Assembly (NCBI GenBank): GCA_900129675.1
Contig: FSRD01000001.1
Span: 2,407,501-2,471,500 of the forward strand
From: Bradyrhizobium erythrophlei
GTDB lineage: Bacteria; Pseudomonadota; Alphaproteobacteria; Rhizobiales; Xanthobacteraceae
DNA length: 64,000 nt
Reading direction: 5' to 3'
Below are positions 45,457-53,777 of the stretch, piece after piece (positions within the stretch are counted from its first letter, which is position 1; the number at the start of each line of letters is the position of its first letter). Under the pieces are notes generated by a model. It was not told where the DNA came from and did no database searches. It worked only from the letters and a program-made list of their open reading frames with translations. Position numbers and translations under genes: made by a program.

Positions 45457-45504
45457 CAGGTGTGTCTTTCAGAGACCGAACAACGGCGTCGCCCGTATGT
45501 TCCG

Positions 45505-46324
45505 CTACGCCTTGAAATACGCGATCTGCGTCGTGGTGGCGAGCAGGCGTCCGTTAGGTGACCACAATTCGCCGTTCTGGTCGCCGTAACTCTTGTGGAA
45601 AATCTTGGCGTCGGCGACCGCGAGCACGCGGGTAATGTCTTCAGCGGCAAGATCGGCCGCATCGGCGTGGAAATAGGTCGTCAGCGACACCGTGCCGAAC
45701 GGCACCAATGCGCGCCGGGCGTGAAAGACGCGGCCGAAGAACGCGTCCGACATCGCCACCAGTGACAGCGCGTCGATTCTCCGCGGCACGCGGTCGCCGA
45801 TCCATAATCTGGAGTAGGCGTTCGGCGGCACCGATGTCGGCGTGCCCTCGAAATTTCGGCTCGCCCTCGACGAAGCGAAAGTCGTATTGCTTGACCCAGG
45901 CCGCCGCGACTTTTGCGTAAGGCAGCGTCTGCTCGTACGGCTTCGCGCCCGGAAACGGTGCCTGCGGGTGCGACCATGACGGCCGCCGTTCGGCGAACAC
46001 CGCGGTTGCAAGCGTCGCGACGTCGCCGCCGCCCTGCGTCATCTCAACGCACCAATGCTGTGTCGAGCGGTTGGCCTTCACCAGCCGGACGTCGAGATCG
46101 AAGCCGCCGGCCGCGATCGGCGCGCAGTAATTGACGGTGAGCGACAGCGGATCGCCCGATCGTTGCGGATGGTCGATCAGCGCCCGCAGGATGGTGGCGG
46201 CGGTGGCGCCGCCGAACGGGCCGACAAAGGCCCAGTAATCCTCGCTGGTCTTGCCCTGCCAGCGGCTGTCGCCGGCGGTGACTTGTGTGGCGTCGTCGAA
46301 CAGGTGTGGGGTTTTGGTGAGCAT
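45505..46324 (-). pseudogene. Acyl-CoA thioesterase-like (TesB-type) gene with a frameshift
   Basis: Two overlapping minus-strand frames together make one hot-dog thioesterase family protein. The first reads LTKTPHLFDDATQVTAGDSR, WAFVGPFGGATAATILRALI, to FRFVEGEPKF. The second picks up with FEGTPTSVPPNAYSRLWIGD and runs to QNGELWSPNGRLLATTTQIA. The switch falls at AAATTT (45851-45856): removing one A or T restores a single frame. It may be a real single-base insertion or a sequencing error. If repaired it would give about 272 residues and a normal acyl-CoA thioesterase domain protein. Confidence 0.82.
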
Positions 46325-46336
46325 TTCCAGACTTCC

Positions 46337-46456
46337 GTCATTGCGAGGAGCCAACGGGTCCGGCCTTCGGCCGGCCCGATGATAAACTCCGCGACGAAGC
46401 AATCCATTCTTTCTTTGCGCGGCGAGATGGATTGCTTCGCTTCGCTCGCAATGACG
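46337..46456. repeat. REP unit, GTCATTGCGAG family, long form
   Basis: GTCATTGCGAGGAGCCAACG ... GACGAAGCAATCCATTC ... GATGGATTGCTTCGCTTCGC ... TCGCAATGACG. It contains the inner hairpin GGCCTTCGGCC and lies between the thioesterase and phosphorylase genes. Confidence 0.88.
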
Positions 46457-46538
46457 TTTTTGCTACCGCGCGCAGTATCACGGCAATTCCGCCGAATTCA
46501 ATGACGTTGGAGGTAGTGGATTTCCACTCGCCGGAATT

Positions 46539-49067
46539 CTATCGCGTCGCTCCGCGCTGTGCGCCAGGCTCCTGCAACAATCGCGGCGAGGCCGGATGCA
46601 CCGGCACGTTCCAGATTTCCTCGGCATATTCGCGGATGGTGCGGTCCGAGGAGAACCACGGCATTCGCGCGACGTTGAGGATCGAGGCTCGCGTCCATGC
46701 CGGCATCACCTGCCAGCGCGCGTCGATGGCGCGCTGGGCGTCGTAGTAGGAATCGAAATCGGCGCTGACCATGTAGTGGTCGAGATAACGCAACGCGTGC
46801 CCGATCGATTGGAACCGGGTGCGGTCGTCGGGCGAGAAGGCGCCGCTCTCGATCGCGCTGATCGCGCGCGCCAGCCGCGGCGAGCGGCCGATCACGTCGC
46901 TGGCGTCGAGCCCCTGCTTGCGCCGTATCATGACGTCGCCGGCCTCCATGCCGAAGATCGCGATGTTCTCCTCGCCGACATGATCGCGGATTTCGATATT
47001 GGCGCCGTCCAGCGTGCCGATGGTCAGCGCGCCGTTCAGCGCCAGCTTCATGTTGCCGGTGCCGGAGGCCTCCATGCCCGCGGTCGAAATCTGCTCGGAA
47101 AGGTCGGCGGCGGGAATGATCATTTCGGCCAGGCTGACATTGTAGTCGGCGAGGAACACGACCTTCAGCCGTCCGGCAATGTCGGGATCGTTGTTGACGA
47201 TCTCGGCGACGTCGTTGATCAACTTGATGATCAGCTTGGCGTAGCGATAGCTCGCGGCCGCCTTGCCGGCGAAGATTTTTACCCGCGGCACCCAGTTGCG
47301 CCGGGGGTCGTCCTTGATCGCCTGATACAGCGCGACCGCCTCGAGGATATTGAGCAGCTGCCGCTTGTATTCGTGGATGCGCTTGATCTGGACGTCGAAC
47401 AACGCCGACGGATCGACCAGGATGTTGTTGCGCTCGGCGATCAGCCGCGCCAGCGCCAGCTTGTTCTGGTGCTTGACGCCGCGGAAACGCTGCTGGAACG
47501 CATTGTCGCTGGCGCGGGCTTCGAGATGTTCGAAGCGCGAGAAATCGTCGAGCACGGCCTCGCCGCAGGCCTCGCGGATCAGGCCGGTCAGCCCCGGATT
47601 GGCCAGCATCAGCCAGCGGCGGAAGGTGATGCCATTGGTCTTGTTGGTGATACGTCCCGGATAAAGATGGTTGAGATCGTTGAATACGGTCTCCCTCATC
47701 AGGTCGGAATGCATCGCCGAGACGCCGTTGATGCGGTGCGAGCCGACGAAGGCGAGTTGCCCCATCCGCACCCGGCGGCCGGACTTCTCGTCGATCAACG
47801 ACACGGAGGCCCTGAAATCGATGTCGCCGGGACAGCGCTGGTCGGCCAGCGCCAGATGCGCGACATTGATGCGGTAGATGATCTCGAGATTGCGCGGCAG
47901 CAGCCGTTCGAACAGTTCGACCGGCCAGGTCTCCAGCGCCTCCGGCAGCAGCGTGTGGTTGGTATAGGACAGCGTCGCCACCGTGATCTTCCACGCCTCG
48001 TCCCAGCGGAAATTGTGCAGGTCGACCAGGATGCGCATCAGCTCGGTGACGGCCAGACTCGGATGGGTGTCGTTGAGCTGCACCGCGACCTTGGACGCCA
48101 GGCTGCGCAACTGCCCGTCGGCGGCGAGGTGCCGCTTGACCAGATCCTGCAATGATGCGGAGACGAAGAAATATTCCTGGCGCAGCCGCAGCTCGCGGCC
48201 CGCGGCGCTTTCGTCGTTCGGGTAGAGGAACTTGCAGATCGATTCCGCGCGCGCTTCCTCGGCGACCGCGCCGAGATAATCGCCGGAGTTGAAGATGTCG
48301 AGCTTGAGCGGGTCGGGCGCGTGCGCCGACCACAGCCGCAGCGCGTTGACGTGCTGGCCGCGCCAGCCCACGATCGGCGTGTCGTAGGCCATGGCCTCCA
48401 CGGTTTCCGCCGGATGCCAGGTCGCGCGGTCGCGGCCGCGGTCGTCGACATGTTCGACATGGCCGCCGAAGTGGATGTTATAGACCACCTCCGGCCGCTG
48501 GAATTCCCAGGGGTTGCCGCAGCCGAGCCACTCGTCCGGATATTCGTGCTGCCAGCCCTGCGCGATGATCTGGCGGAACAGCCCGAAATCGTAACGGATG
48601 CCGTAACCGATGGCGGGAATCGCAAGCGTCGCCATGCTTTCCATGAAGCAGGCCGCGAGCCGCCCGAGACCGCCATTGCCGAGTGCGGCATCCGGCTCGC
48701 ATTTGCGCAGCTCGCCAAGGCCGACGCCGAGATCGCCTAGCGCCGCCTCGAACACCGGCAGCAAACCCATATTGTTCAGCGCGTCAGTGAACAGGCGGCC
48801 GATCAGGAATTCGAGCGAGAGATAATAGACCCGCTTGCGGCCCTCGTCGTAGCTCTGCTTTTCGGCCATCAACCAGCGGTGGACGATGCGGTCGCGCAAC
48901 GCCAGCGCCGCCGCCTTGTACCAGTCGCGTTTGGTCGCCATCCCTGCGTCCTTGCCGATCGCGAGCCGCAGCTTGGTGAGGATCGCGCTTTTGATCTCGG
49001 CCAGCGCCAGCTCGTCGATCGGCTGGTTCAGCGCGGGATGGCTTCCTGGGAAAGATTGTTCTTGCAC
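46539..49067 (-). CDS. glgP: Glycogen/starch/alpha-glucan phosphorylase
   Basis: A cytosolic PLP enzyme of family GT35 that releases glucose-1-phosphate from glycogen. I place the start at GTG 49067 (842 residues, with AGGA upstream; E. coli GlgP has 815); the frame is open to 49151. Landmarks: VYYLSLEFLIGRL, LGNGGLGRLAACFMES, IGYGIRYDFGLFRQ, VQLNDTHPSLAV, the glycogen-binding TNKTNGITFRRWL, and the PLP-lysine block EASGTGNMKLALNGALTIGT followed by LDGANIEI. Other glg genes are not in the window. A long second minus-strand frame inside it is an artefact. Confidence 0.97.
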   Translation of the reverse strand: MQEQSFPGSHPALNQPIDELALAEIKSAILTKLRLAIGKDAGMATKRDWYKAAALALRDRIVHRWLMAEKQSYDEGRKRVYYLSLEFLIGRLFTDALNNMGLLPVFEAALGDLGVGLGELRKCEPDAALGNGGLGRLAACFMESMATLAIPAIGYGIRYDFGLFRQIIAQGWQHEYPDEWLGCGNPWEFQRPEVVYNIHFGGHVEHVDDRGRDRATWHPAETVEAMAYDTPIVGWRGQHVNALRLWSAHAPDPLKLDIFNSGDYLGAVAEEARAESICKFLYPNDESAAGRELRLRQEYFFVSASLQDLVKRHLAADGQLRSLASKVAVQLNDTHPSLAVTELMRILVDLHNFRWDEAWKITVATLSYTNHTLLPEALETWPVELFERLLPRNLEIIYRINVAHLALADQRCPGDIDFRASVSLIDEKSGRRVRMGQLAFVGSHRINGVSAMHSDLMRETVFNDLNHLYPGRITNKTNGITFRRWLMLANPGLTGLIREACGEAVLDDFSRFEHLEARASDNAFQQRFRGVKHQNKLALARLIAERNNILVDPSALFDVQIKRIHEYKRQLLNILEAVALYQAIKDDPRRNWVPRVKIFAGKAAASYRYAKLIIKLINDVAEIVNNDPDIAGRLKVVFLADYNVSLAEMIIPAADLSEQISTAGMEASGTGNMKLALNGALTIGTLDGANIEIRDHVGEENIAIFGMEAGDVMIRRKQGLDASDVIGRSPRLARAISAIESGAFSPDDRTRFQSIGHALRYLDHYMVSADFDSYYDAQRAIDARWQVMPAWTRASILNVARMPWFSSDRTIREYAEEIWNVPVHPASPRLLQEPGAQRGATR

Positions 49068-49291
49068 TGCGGCAATCCTGACATTGGGAGTTACTCGATG
49101 ATACGCGTCTTGCACCGCAACCGAAACTGCCCAAGGGATTGTTGTACGCATACGCTGGTATGATTTTATGCAAGGACCGGGCCGATTTGCGGCCTCCGCG
49201 TGGCGCGGCTTTGGTGGTATGGTGAAAGCCGAAAGCCCAGCAATTGTTCGAAGTCATAGCGTATTCCAGGCGGAGTGGGAGGGACCGGGCC

Positions 49292-49522
49292 ATGAGATTG
49301 ATGATCGAGATCGCCGCCGCGACGCTATTGGTATTCTGCATCATCTCCACCAGCGCAGCGTTTGCCGCCGGCAAGGCCGGCCGCAGCGCCGATGGCCTGA
49401 GCTGTTCGTTCAGCGTGCCCGCGAATGCTTCTCCCGCGGCACGATGTGCGGCGATCAAGCGGCAATGCGCCGGAAAATTCTACGCCAACTATTGCGGCGA
49501 CAAGATGCTGTCGGCGATGTGA
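49292..49522 (+). CDS. Small secreted four-cysteine protein
   Basis: A 76-residue protein that I do not recognise. A signal peptide (MIEIAAATLLVFCIISTSAA, then FAA) leaves about 52 residues with four Cys (LSCSF, ARCAA, RQCAG, NYCGD), enough for two disulfides. GGGAGGG lies just before ATG 49292. The promoter region would be shared with the divergent glgP. Small size makes it easy to miss; the clean signal peptide plus paired Cys support a real gene. Confidence 0.72.
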   Translation: MRLMIEIAAATLLVFCIISTSAAFAAGKAGRSADGLSCSFSVPANASPAARCAAIKRQCAGKFYANYCGDKMLSAM

Positions 49523-49632
49523 AGAGGCGGTCTCAAAGCGACGTCGCCCCGGCCTGCGCCTAGCCTCCGCCGGGACGACGCGTGAAAACATCGGAACAAA
49601 TTAAGAACACTTTAGCAAGTCTTTGATATATC

Positions 49633-49661
49633 ATTGTGATTCGGCGCAGTGCCGACACAAT
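49633..49661 (+). promoter_or_regulatory. Imperfect hairpin in the leader of the 49694 gene
   Basis: ATTGTG-AT-TCGGC / GCCGA-CACAAT with loop GCAGT: 11 paired bases and a 2-base bulge, 32 bases before the ATG. The surrounding stretch is AT-rich (GATATATC). It could be an operator or an RNA structure. Confidence 0.45.
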
Positions 49662-49693
49662 ATCTATGGTCTATCCGAGTTAGCGAGGACTAC

Positions 49694-50125
49694 ATGTCCA
49701 CCATCGCCTTCGATCAATTCGCGCTCACCCGCATCGCCGATTTCGCGCGCTCGCTGTCGCGCCTGCATCAGGCGTCACGCCGCCAGGTCGTCGACGACGA
49801 TGCGATCGACCGCGAATTCAACGCCGTCTGCATGTCGGTGTGGGGCTACACCACCGACGATTTCAGCGACGACCTGTTTTCGCTGGGGGATCACGCCTGG
49901 CTCGATTCGCTCGATGAGGCCCATGCCCGCATCTTTGCCGCCGAGCAGGGCTACGACCTCGTCGACGATCAGGGCATGCTGACGGACTGGTGGGGCTATT
50001 GCTGGATGATCCTCGCCGAAAAGCGCGGCCTGCTGACGCCGGAGAACCGCGCCGCGGCGCGCGCAAGCATCGAGGAAAAATATCTGTCGGTGCCGAACGT
50101 GATCGGCGTCATCGTCGGGCGATGA
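49694..50125 (+). CDS. Hypothetical acidic protein, 143 residues
   Basis: A cytosolic protein of 143 residues that I cannot assign. It is rich in Asp/Glu and Trp (TDWWGYCWMILAEKRGLL) and mostly helical by appearance, with no signal or membrane segment. ATG 49694 follows GCGAGGA. Codon use looks like that of neighbouring genes, so it is probably real. It sits alone between the small Cys protein gene and a REP unit, behind an AT-rich promoter-like stretch and a hairpin. Confidence 0.75.
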   Translation: MSTIAFDQFALTRIADFARSLSRLHQASRRQVVDDDAIDREFNAVCMSVWGYTTDDFSDDLFSLGDHAWLDSLDEAHARIFAAEQGYDLVDDQGMLTDWWGYCWMILAEKRGLLTPENRAAARASIEEKYLSVPNVIGVIVGR

Positions 50126-50145
50126 TGTTTCCCGCGGCTTTTTCC

Positions 50146-50266
50146 GTCATTGCGAGGAGCCAACGGGTCGCGCGAATGCGCGCCCGATGACAGGCTCCGC
50201 GACGAAGCAATTCATTCTGCCATCGTTGGCCGAGCTATGGATTGCTTCGCTCCGCTCGCAATGACG
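50146..50266. repeat. REP unit, GTCATTGCGAG family, long form
   Basis: GTCATTGCGAGGAGCCAACG, GCGCGAATGCGCGCCCGATG, then GACGAAGCAATTCATTC ... ATGGATTGCTTCGCTCCG ... TCGCAATGAC. It lies between convergent genes. Confidence 0.88.
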
Positions 50267-50281
50267 GTTGAGAGACCGTCC

Positions 50282-51088
50282 TCAATTCACTTCCGCCCGC
50301 TTCGCCTTCGGCGCGACCGTCTGCGGCACTGACGTCGCCGGCAGCGCGACGTCGCGGCTGGTTTCGGGCATCACGGTTTCGCCAGCCATTTCCGCGGCCA
50401 CGGGCGCGACCTTCATTTCTCCCAACCGCGCGCGGACCTCGGTGGTGAGGCCCGGATACGACGCGACCGGCGTGAACTCGGCGGTCTGGTTCGCGCCAAC
50501 TCGGACGCCGGTATAGGCCACCAATCCATCGGTCGTGACGATCACGTCGCCGGAGCGCAGCGAAGTGTCGAGCGTGAGATCGACCGGCGCCAGGCCTGAC
50601 GGGCTTCGTCCGTTGCAGGTGCAATCGGCGCGCAGCGCCTTGCGATAGGCGAAGGCGTTTTCACTGTCGGCATAACGCTCGCCGGTGCTGGAGGCTGCGC
50701 CGTCGATGGTGCTGCCGTAGAACACCTTGGTGGCGCTGGCCGGACAGAACGCCTGGCAGGTCGCGACCGGCGTGGCATTGCCGCGCATGGTCAGCGGAAA
50801 ATATTTGCCGTCGCAGCTGCGCACGCAGAAGGCGGGTCCTGAGCCGGCGACGCGCGGCGCAGGTGCCGATGCGGGTTGCTGTTGCTGATTGAGGCCGAAC
50901 GGATCGGCAAAGAAGCTCGCCTGCGGCGGCGCCTGTCGCGCCTGCTGCTTCTGACCGCCGAAAAACAGGTCGAACAGGCCTTCGGCGGATGCGCCGCCGG
51001 GCGCAAGCATCAGCGACGCAGCAAGGGTACCGGCGGCCACAAGCATCGCGCGGCGCGGCACGCGCGAAAAAGACAACTCTGTACGCAA
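50282..51088 (-). CDS. DUF2865 domain-containing secreted protein
   Basis: A protein of about 268 residues. After a hydrophobic export segment (AMLVAAGTLAASLMLAPGGA) comes a Gln/Ala/Pro-rich linker and the DUF2865 domain with FCVRSCDGKYFPLTMRGNAT, CQAFCPASATKVFYGS, and CTCNGRSPSGLAPVDLTLDT. The Cys pattern suggests disulfides in the periplasm. Function of the family is not established. I favour TTG 51088, because GGAG lies 6 bases upstream; GTG 51100 is an alternative. It is common in Bradyrhizobium relatives. The C-terminal 70 residues are low complexity. Confidence 0.83.
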   Translation of the reverse strand: MRTELSFSRVPRRAMLVAAGTLAASLMLAPGGASAEGLFDLFFGGQKQQARQAPPQASFFADPFGLNQQQQPASAPAPRVAGSGPAFCVRSCDGKYFPLTMRGNATPVATCQAFCPASATKVFYGSTIDGAASSTGERYADSENAFAYRKALRADCTCNGRSPSGLAPVDLTLDTSLRSGDVIVTTDGLVAYTGVRVGANQTAEFTPVASYPGLTTEVRARLGEMKVAPVAAEMAGETVMPETSRDVALPATSVPQTVAPKAKRAEVN

Positions 51089-51240
51089 CGCTAACTCCAC
51101 CCAACGCAACACTACGCCCTGAAACAACAGGTGCTTCAGTCGGGATTCACCATAGGGCGGGATGGTAAACGAGCGGTGAGCGCAGGATGCGGTGCTGAAA
51201 AGAAATGCCGGTATCGAACCCGTCGGCACGTTTGGTTAGT

Positions 51241-51372
51241 CCGTGCCCCGGATGCTGCGCAGCGCGTGAGCGGTGCACTGCTGATCCGGGGCCCATCGCT
51301 CCGCCACGCAAGCGTTGGTCCCGGCTCTGCGGAGCAGCGTGAAGAACGCTGCACCGCGTCCGGAACACGTAC
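51241..51372. repeat. REP-like element, GATCCGGGGC...CGCGTCCGG family
   Basis: Contains GCACTGCTGATCCGGGGCCC and, after a spacer, GCGTTGGTCCCGGCTCTGCG then AGCAGCGTGAAGAACGCTGC and CGCGTCCGGAACACG, giving several nested inverted matches. It fills most of the gap between the DUF2865 and pyrE genes. Confidence 0.65.
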
Positions 51373-51387
51373 ACGAGCGAGTGGAAA

Positions 51388-51951
51388 TCAATCCTTCAAA
51401 AACTCGCCGGCCTTGTAGAGCGAGCGAAATTCAAGCCCGGCTTCGGCGAAGGTTTCGGTCGCACCCTCTTCGCGGTCCACCATGGTGAAGACCAGCACGA
51501 TCTCGCCGCCGGCGTCGCGCACGGCTTCGACCGCCTTCAGCGCCGAGCCGCCGGTGGTGGTGACGTCCTCGACGATCACGATGCGCTTGCCTTGCAGGCT
51601 CTCGCCCTTGGCGAGACCCTCCACCGCCAGCCGCGCGCCATGCTCCTTCGGCTTCTTGCGCACGAAGAAGGCTGCGATCGGGTGACCCTTGATCCAGGAC
51701 AATTGCGCGATTGCGCCGGCCAGCGGCACCGCGCCCATTTCCAGCCCGCCGACGAAATCGAGCTCGTCGTCCTTCAGCGCCTCATAGGTCAGTTCCGCCA
51801 GCAGCGCCGCGCCTTCGGGGTCGAGCATGGTCGGCTTGAGGTTGAAGTAAAAATCGCTCTTGCGGCCCGAGGCCAGCGTGATCTCGCCGCGGCCGAACGA
51901 GCGCTTGCGGATGATCTCGGCGAGGCGGGCACGGGAGGCTGATTTGGACAA
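51388..51951 (-). CDS. pyrE: Orotate phosphoribosyltransferase
   Basis: A 187-residue enzyme of pyrimidine synthesis that joins orotate and PRPP to give OMP. The PRPP-binding motif is [20 protein letters not shown], the catalytic loop is [10 protein letters not shown], and [20 protein letters not shown] opens the fold. I start at TTG 51951, giving [20 protein letters not shown] and the usual length; the frame is open to 52008. It stands alone. Confidence 0.94.
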   Translation of the reverse strand: MSKSASRARLAEIIRKRSFGRGEITLASGRKSDFYFNLKPTMLDPEGAALLAELTYEALKDDELDFVGGLEMGAVPLAGAIAQLSWIKGHPIAAFFVRKKPKEHGARLAVEGLAKGESLQGKRIVIVEDVTTTGGSALKAVEAVRDAGGEIVLVFTMVDREEGATETFAEAGLEFRSLYKAGEFLKD

Positions 51952-52145
51952 GATCTGGTTCTCGGGCGGTTGAGGCGGGCCGCAATCTATCGGCGGATGG
52001 CCGCACATTCCAGAGCCGATCTGATGCCGTCAACAGCACCCCGCAAGCCTGCCGCTGGCGCGGGGACGCCCGGTGGAAAGCGCGGTTGTAAGGTTTGCGG
52101 GTTCCGGGGTACGGGATAGCCAAGCAATTATAGGGGAAAGCCGGA

Positions 52146-52772
52146 ATGACGATTGAACTGCACACCTGGAACACGCCCAACGGCCGCAAGATCTCGGTCG
52201 CGCTGGAGGAAATGGGGCTGCCCTACAAGGTGATCCCGGTGAACATCTCAAAGGGCGAGCAAATGGCGCCTTCATTCCTTGCAATCAGTCCGAACAACAA
52301 GATTCCCGCGATCGTCGATCCCGATGGCCCGGACGGCAAGCGCGTCAGCGTGTTCGAGTCCGGGGCGATCCTGCTCTATCTCGGCGAAAAGAGCGGAAAA
52401 TTCCTGCCCAAGCCGCTGGCCGAGCGCATCCCGGTCTATGAATGGCTGATGTGGCAGATGGGCGGTTTTGGGCCGATGCCCGGCCAGGTGCACCATTTCA
52501 TCGCGCTGGAGCACGAGCAGGATCGCGCCTATGGCCTGAAGCGCTATATGGCCGAGACGCGCCGGCTTTACGCCGTGCTGGATCGGCGCCTCGCGACCCG
52601 CGAATTCGTCGCCGACGCCTTGTCGGTCGCGGATTTCGCGATCCTCGGCTGGGCATGGCGCCACCCGCGCCACAAGGTCGAGCTCTCGGATTTTCCCCAC
52701 GTCCAGCGCTGGTACAACGCGCTGATGGCGCGCCCCGCCACCAAGCGCGGCATGGAGGCAAAGCTGGATTGA
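52146..52772 (+). CDS. Glutathione S-transferase family protein (YfcG/YghU-like)
   Basis: A 208-residue GST. The thioredoxin-like N-terminal domain reads LHTWNTPNGRKISVALEEMG, then NNKIPAIVDPDGP and VFESGAILLYLGEKSG, where Glu-Ser bind the glutathione gamma-glutamyl group. The C-terminal helical domain has LSVADFAILGWAWRH. The TPNGRK start with Asn in place of catalytic Ser/Tyr is characteristic of the nu-class (YfcG/YghU), which reduce disulfides with two glutathiones. AGGGGAAAG precedes the ATG. Confidence 0.93.
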   Translation: MTIELHTWNTPNGRKISVALEEMGLPYKVIPVNISKGEQMAPSFLAISPNNKIPAIVDPDGPDGKRVSVFESGAILLYLGEKSGKFLPKPLAERIPVYEWLMWQMGGFGPMPGQVHHFIALEHEQDRAYGLKRYMAETRRLYAVLDRRLATREFVADALSVADFAILGWAWRHPRHKVELSDFPHVQRWYNALMARPATKRGMEAKLD

Positions 52773-52784
52773 GCACCGGTTGTC

Positions 52785-52868
52785 ATCACCCGCGAAAACG
52801 GGTGATCCAGTACGCCGTGACATCTGTTGATGACGGAAGCGCCTCGGAGTACTGTTTTGCGGGGCATG
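52785..52868. repeat. REP unit, GATCCAGTA family
   Basis: ATCACCCGCGAAAACGGGTG then ATCCAGTACGCCGTG, followed by GAGTACTG and GCGGGGCATGAC. Related to the units at 22617 and 62943. It separates the convergent GST and LysE genes. Confidence 0.78.
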
Positions 52869-52876
52869 ACGACCTC

Positions 52877-53512
52877 CTACGCCCGCTTCGCCTCGAGCGC
52901 CAGCTTCAGCGCAAAGCCCGCCAGCACGGTGCCCATCAGCCAGCGCTGCGCCTTGAGCCAGGCCGGGCGGGTGCCGAGAAATCCGGTGATGGAGCCCGCG
53001 GTCAGCGCGATCAGCACATGGACGCTGACGCTGATGACGATCTGGACGGTGCCGAACACGATCGACTGCATCAGCACGCTGCCATCAGCGGGGTCGATGA
53101 ACTGCGGCAGCAGCGCCAGATACAGCATCGCGATTTTCGGGTTGAGCAGGTTGGTGAGAAACCCCATCGCGAACAGCTTTCGCGGGCCGTCGACCGGCAG
53201 TTCCCGCGCCTGGAACGGCGAGCGGCCATTCGGCTTCAGCACCTGCCAGGCCAGCCACAGCAGATACAGCGCGCCGCCGAGCCGCAGCGCGTCATAGGCA
53301 TAGGGCACCGCCAACAACAGCGCGGTGATGCCGAACGCCGCGCACAGCATGTAGAACACGAAGCCGAGCGCGACGCCGCCGAGCGACACCATCCCGGCGC
53401 TCGATCCCTGCGCAATCGAGCGCGAGATCAGATAGATCATGTTGGGGCCCGGCGTCAGCACCATGCCGAACGAGACGAGGGCGAAGCCGAGCAGGGCGGA
53501 GAGATGGGGCAT
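52877..53512 (-). CDS. LysE family amino-acid exporter
   Basis: A 211-residue inner-membrane exporter of the LysE/RhtB family with about six helices. The family signature is near the N-terminus, FGMVLTPGPNMIYLISRSIA, followed by GGVALGFVFYMLCAAFGITA and FLTNLLNPKIAMLYLALLPQF with the conserved NPK. Start ATG 53512 gives the normal length; the frame runs open to 53815 through repeat sequence and should not be used. Substrate unknown. Confidence 0.94.
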   Translation of the reverse strand: MPHLSALLGFALVSFGMVLTPGPNMIYLISRSIAQGSSAGMVSLGGVALGFVFYMLCAAFGITALLLAVPYAYDALRLGGALYLLWLAWQVLKPNGRSPFQARELPVDGPRKLFAMGFLTNLLNPKIAMLYLALLPQFIDPADGSVLMQSIVFGTVQIVISVSVHVLIALTAGSITGFLGTRPAWLKAQRWLMGTVLAGFALKLALEAKRA

Positions 53513-53616
53513 TGAGGGACTCGCGGCAGGGGATGCGCGTGTTTGTAGCGCGCAGGAGGCTGCGATGTCATTTCGTAAATTGTACGGAGGGCAATTCGGT
53601 TTTGCGGGGGGCACGG

Positions 53617-53660
53617 TGCGCTCCCTCTCCCGCTTGCGGGGTAGGGCTGGGGTGGGGGTG
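53617..53660. repeat. REP-like element, CCCTCTCCCG family, forward
   Basis: CTCCCTCTCCCGCTTGCGGG then GTAGGGCTGGGGTGGGGGTG. Same family as 6276-6322 and partner of the inverted unit at 53690. Confidence 0.75.
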
Positions 53661-53689
53661 CCGCCGCGAGTCAAACTGTTCGTGCGGAG

Positions 53690-53772
53690 AGATTTCCCCC
53701 ACCCGAATCGCTCAGGCGCGCAATTGCGCTCCCGAGCGATCCGACCTCCCCCGCAAGCGGGAGAGGTAAGGA
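53690..53772. repeat. REP-like element, CCCTCTCCCG family, inverted
   Basis: CCCCCACCCGAATCGCTCAG ... GCGATCCGACCTCCCCCGCA ... AGCGGGAGAGG. It is the inverted partner of the unit at 53617 and ends 6 bases before the polA stop codon, so it may serve as a polA 3' end structure. Confidence 0.75.
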
Positions 53773-53777
53773 AAAAA

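Noticed and set aside
46498..48333. A 611-codon minus-strand frame inside glgP
   Set aside because: Shifted frame of the phosphorylase gene, rich in Arg and Ala, with no family features.
53512..53769. An 85-codon frame ending in a SDLPRKRER-like tail
   Set aside because: It lies across two REP-like elements; such tails are a known product of translating REP sequence.
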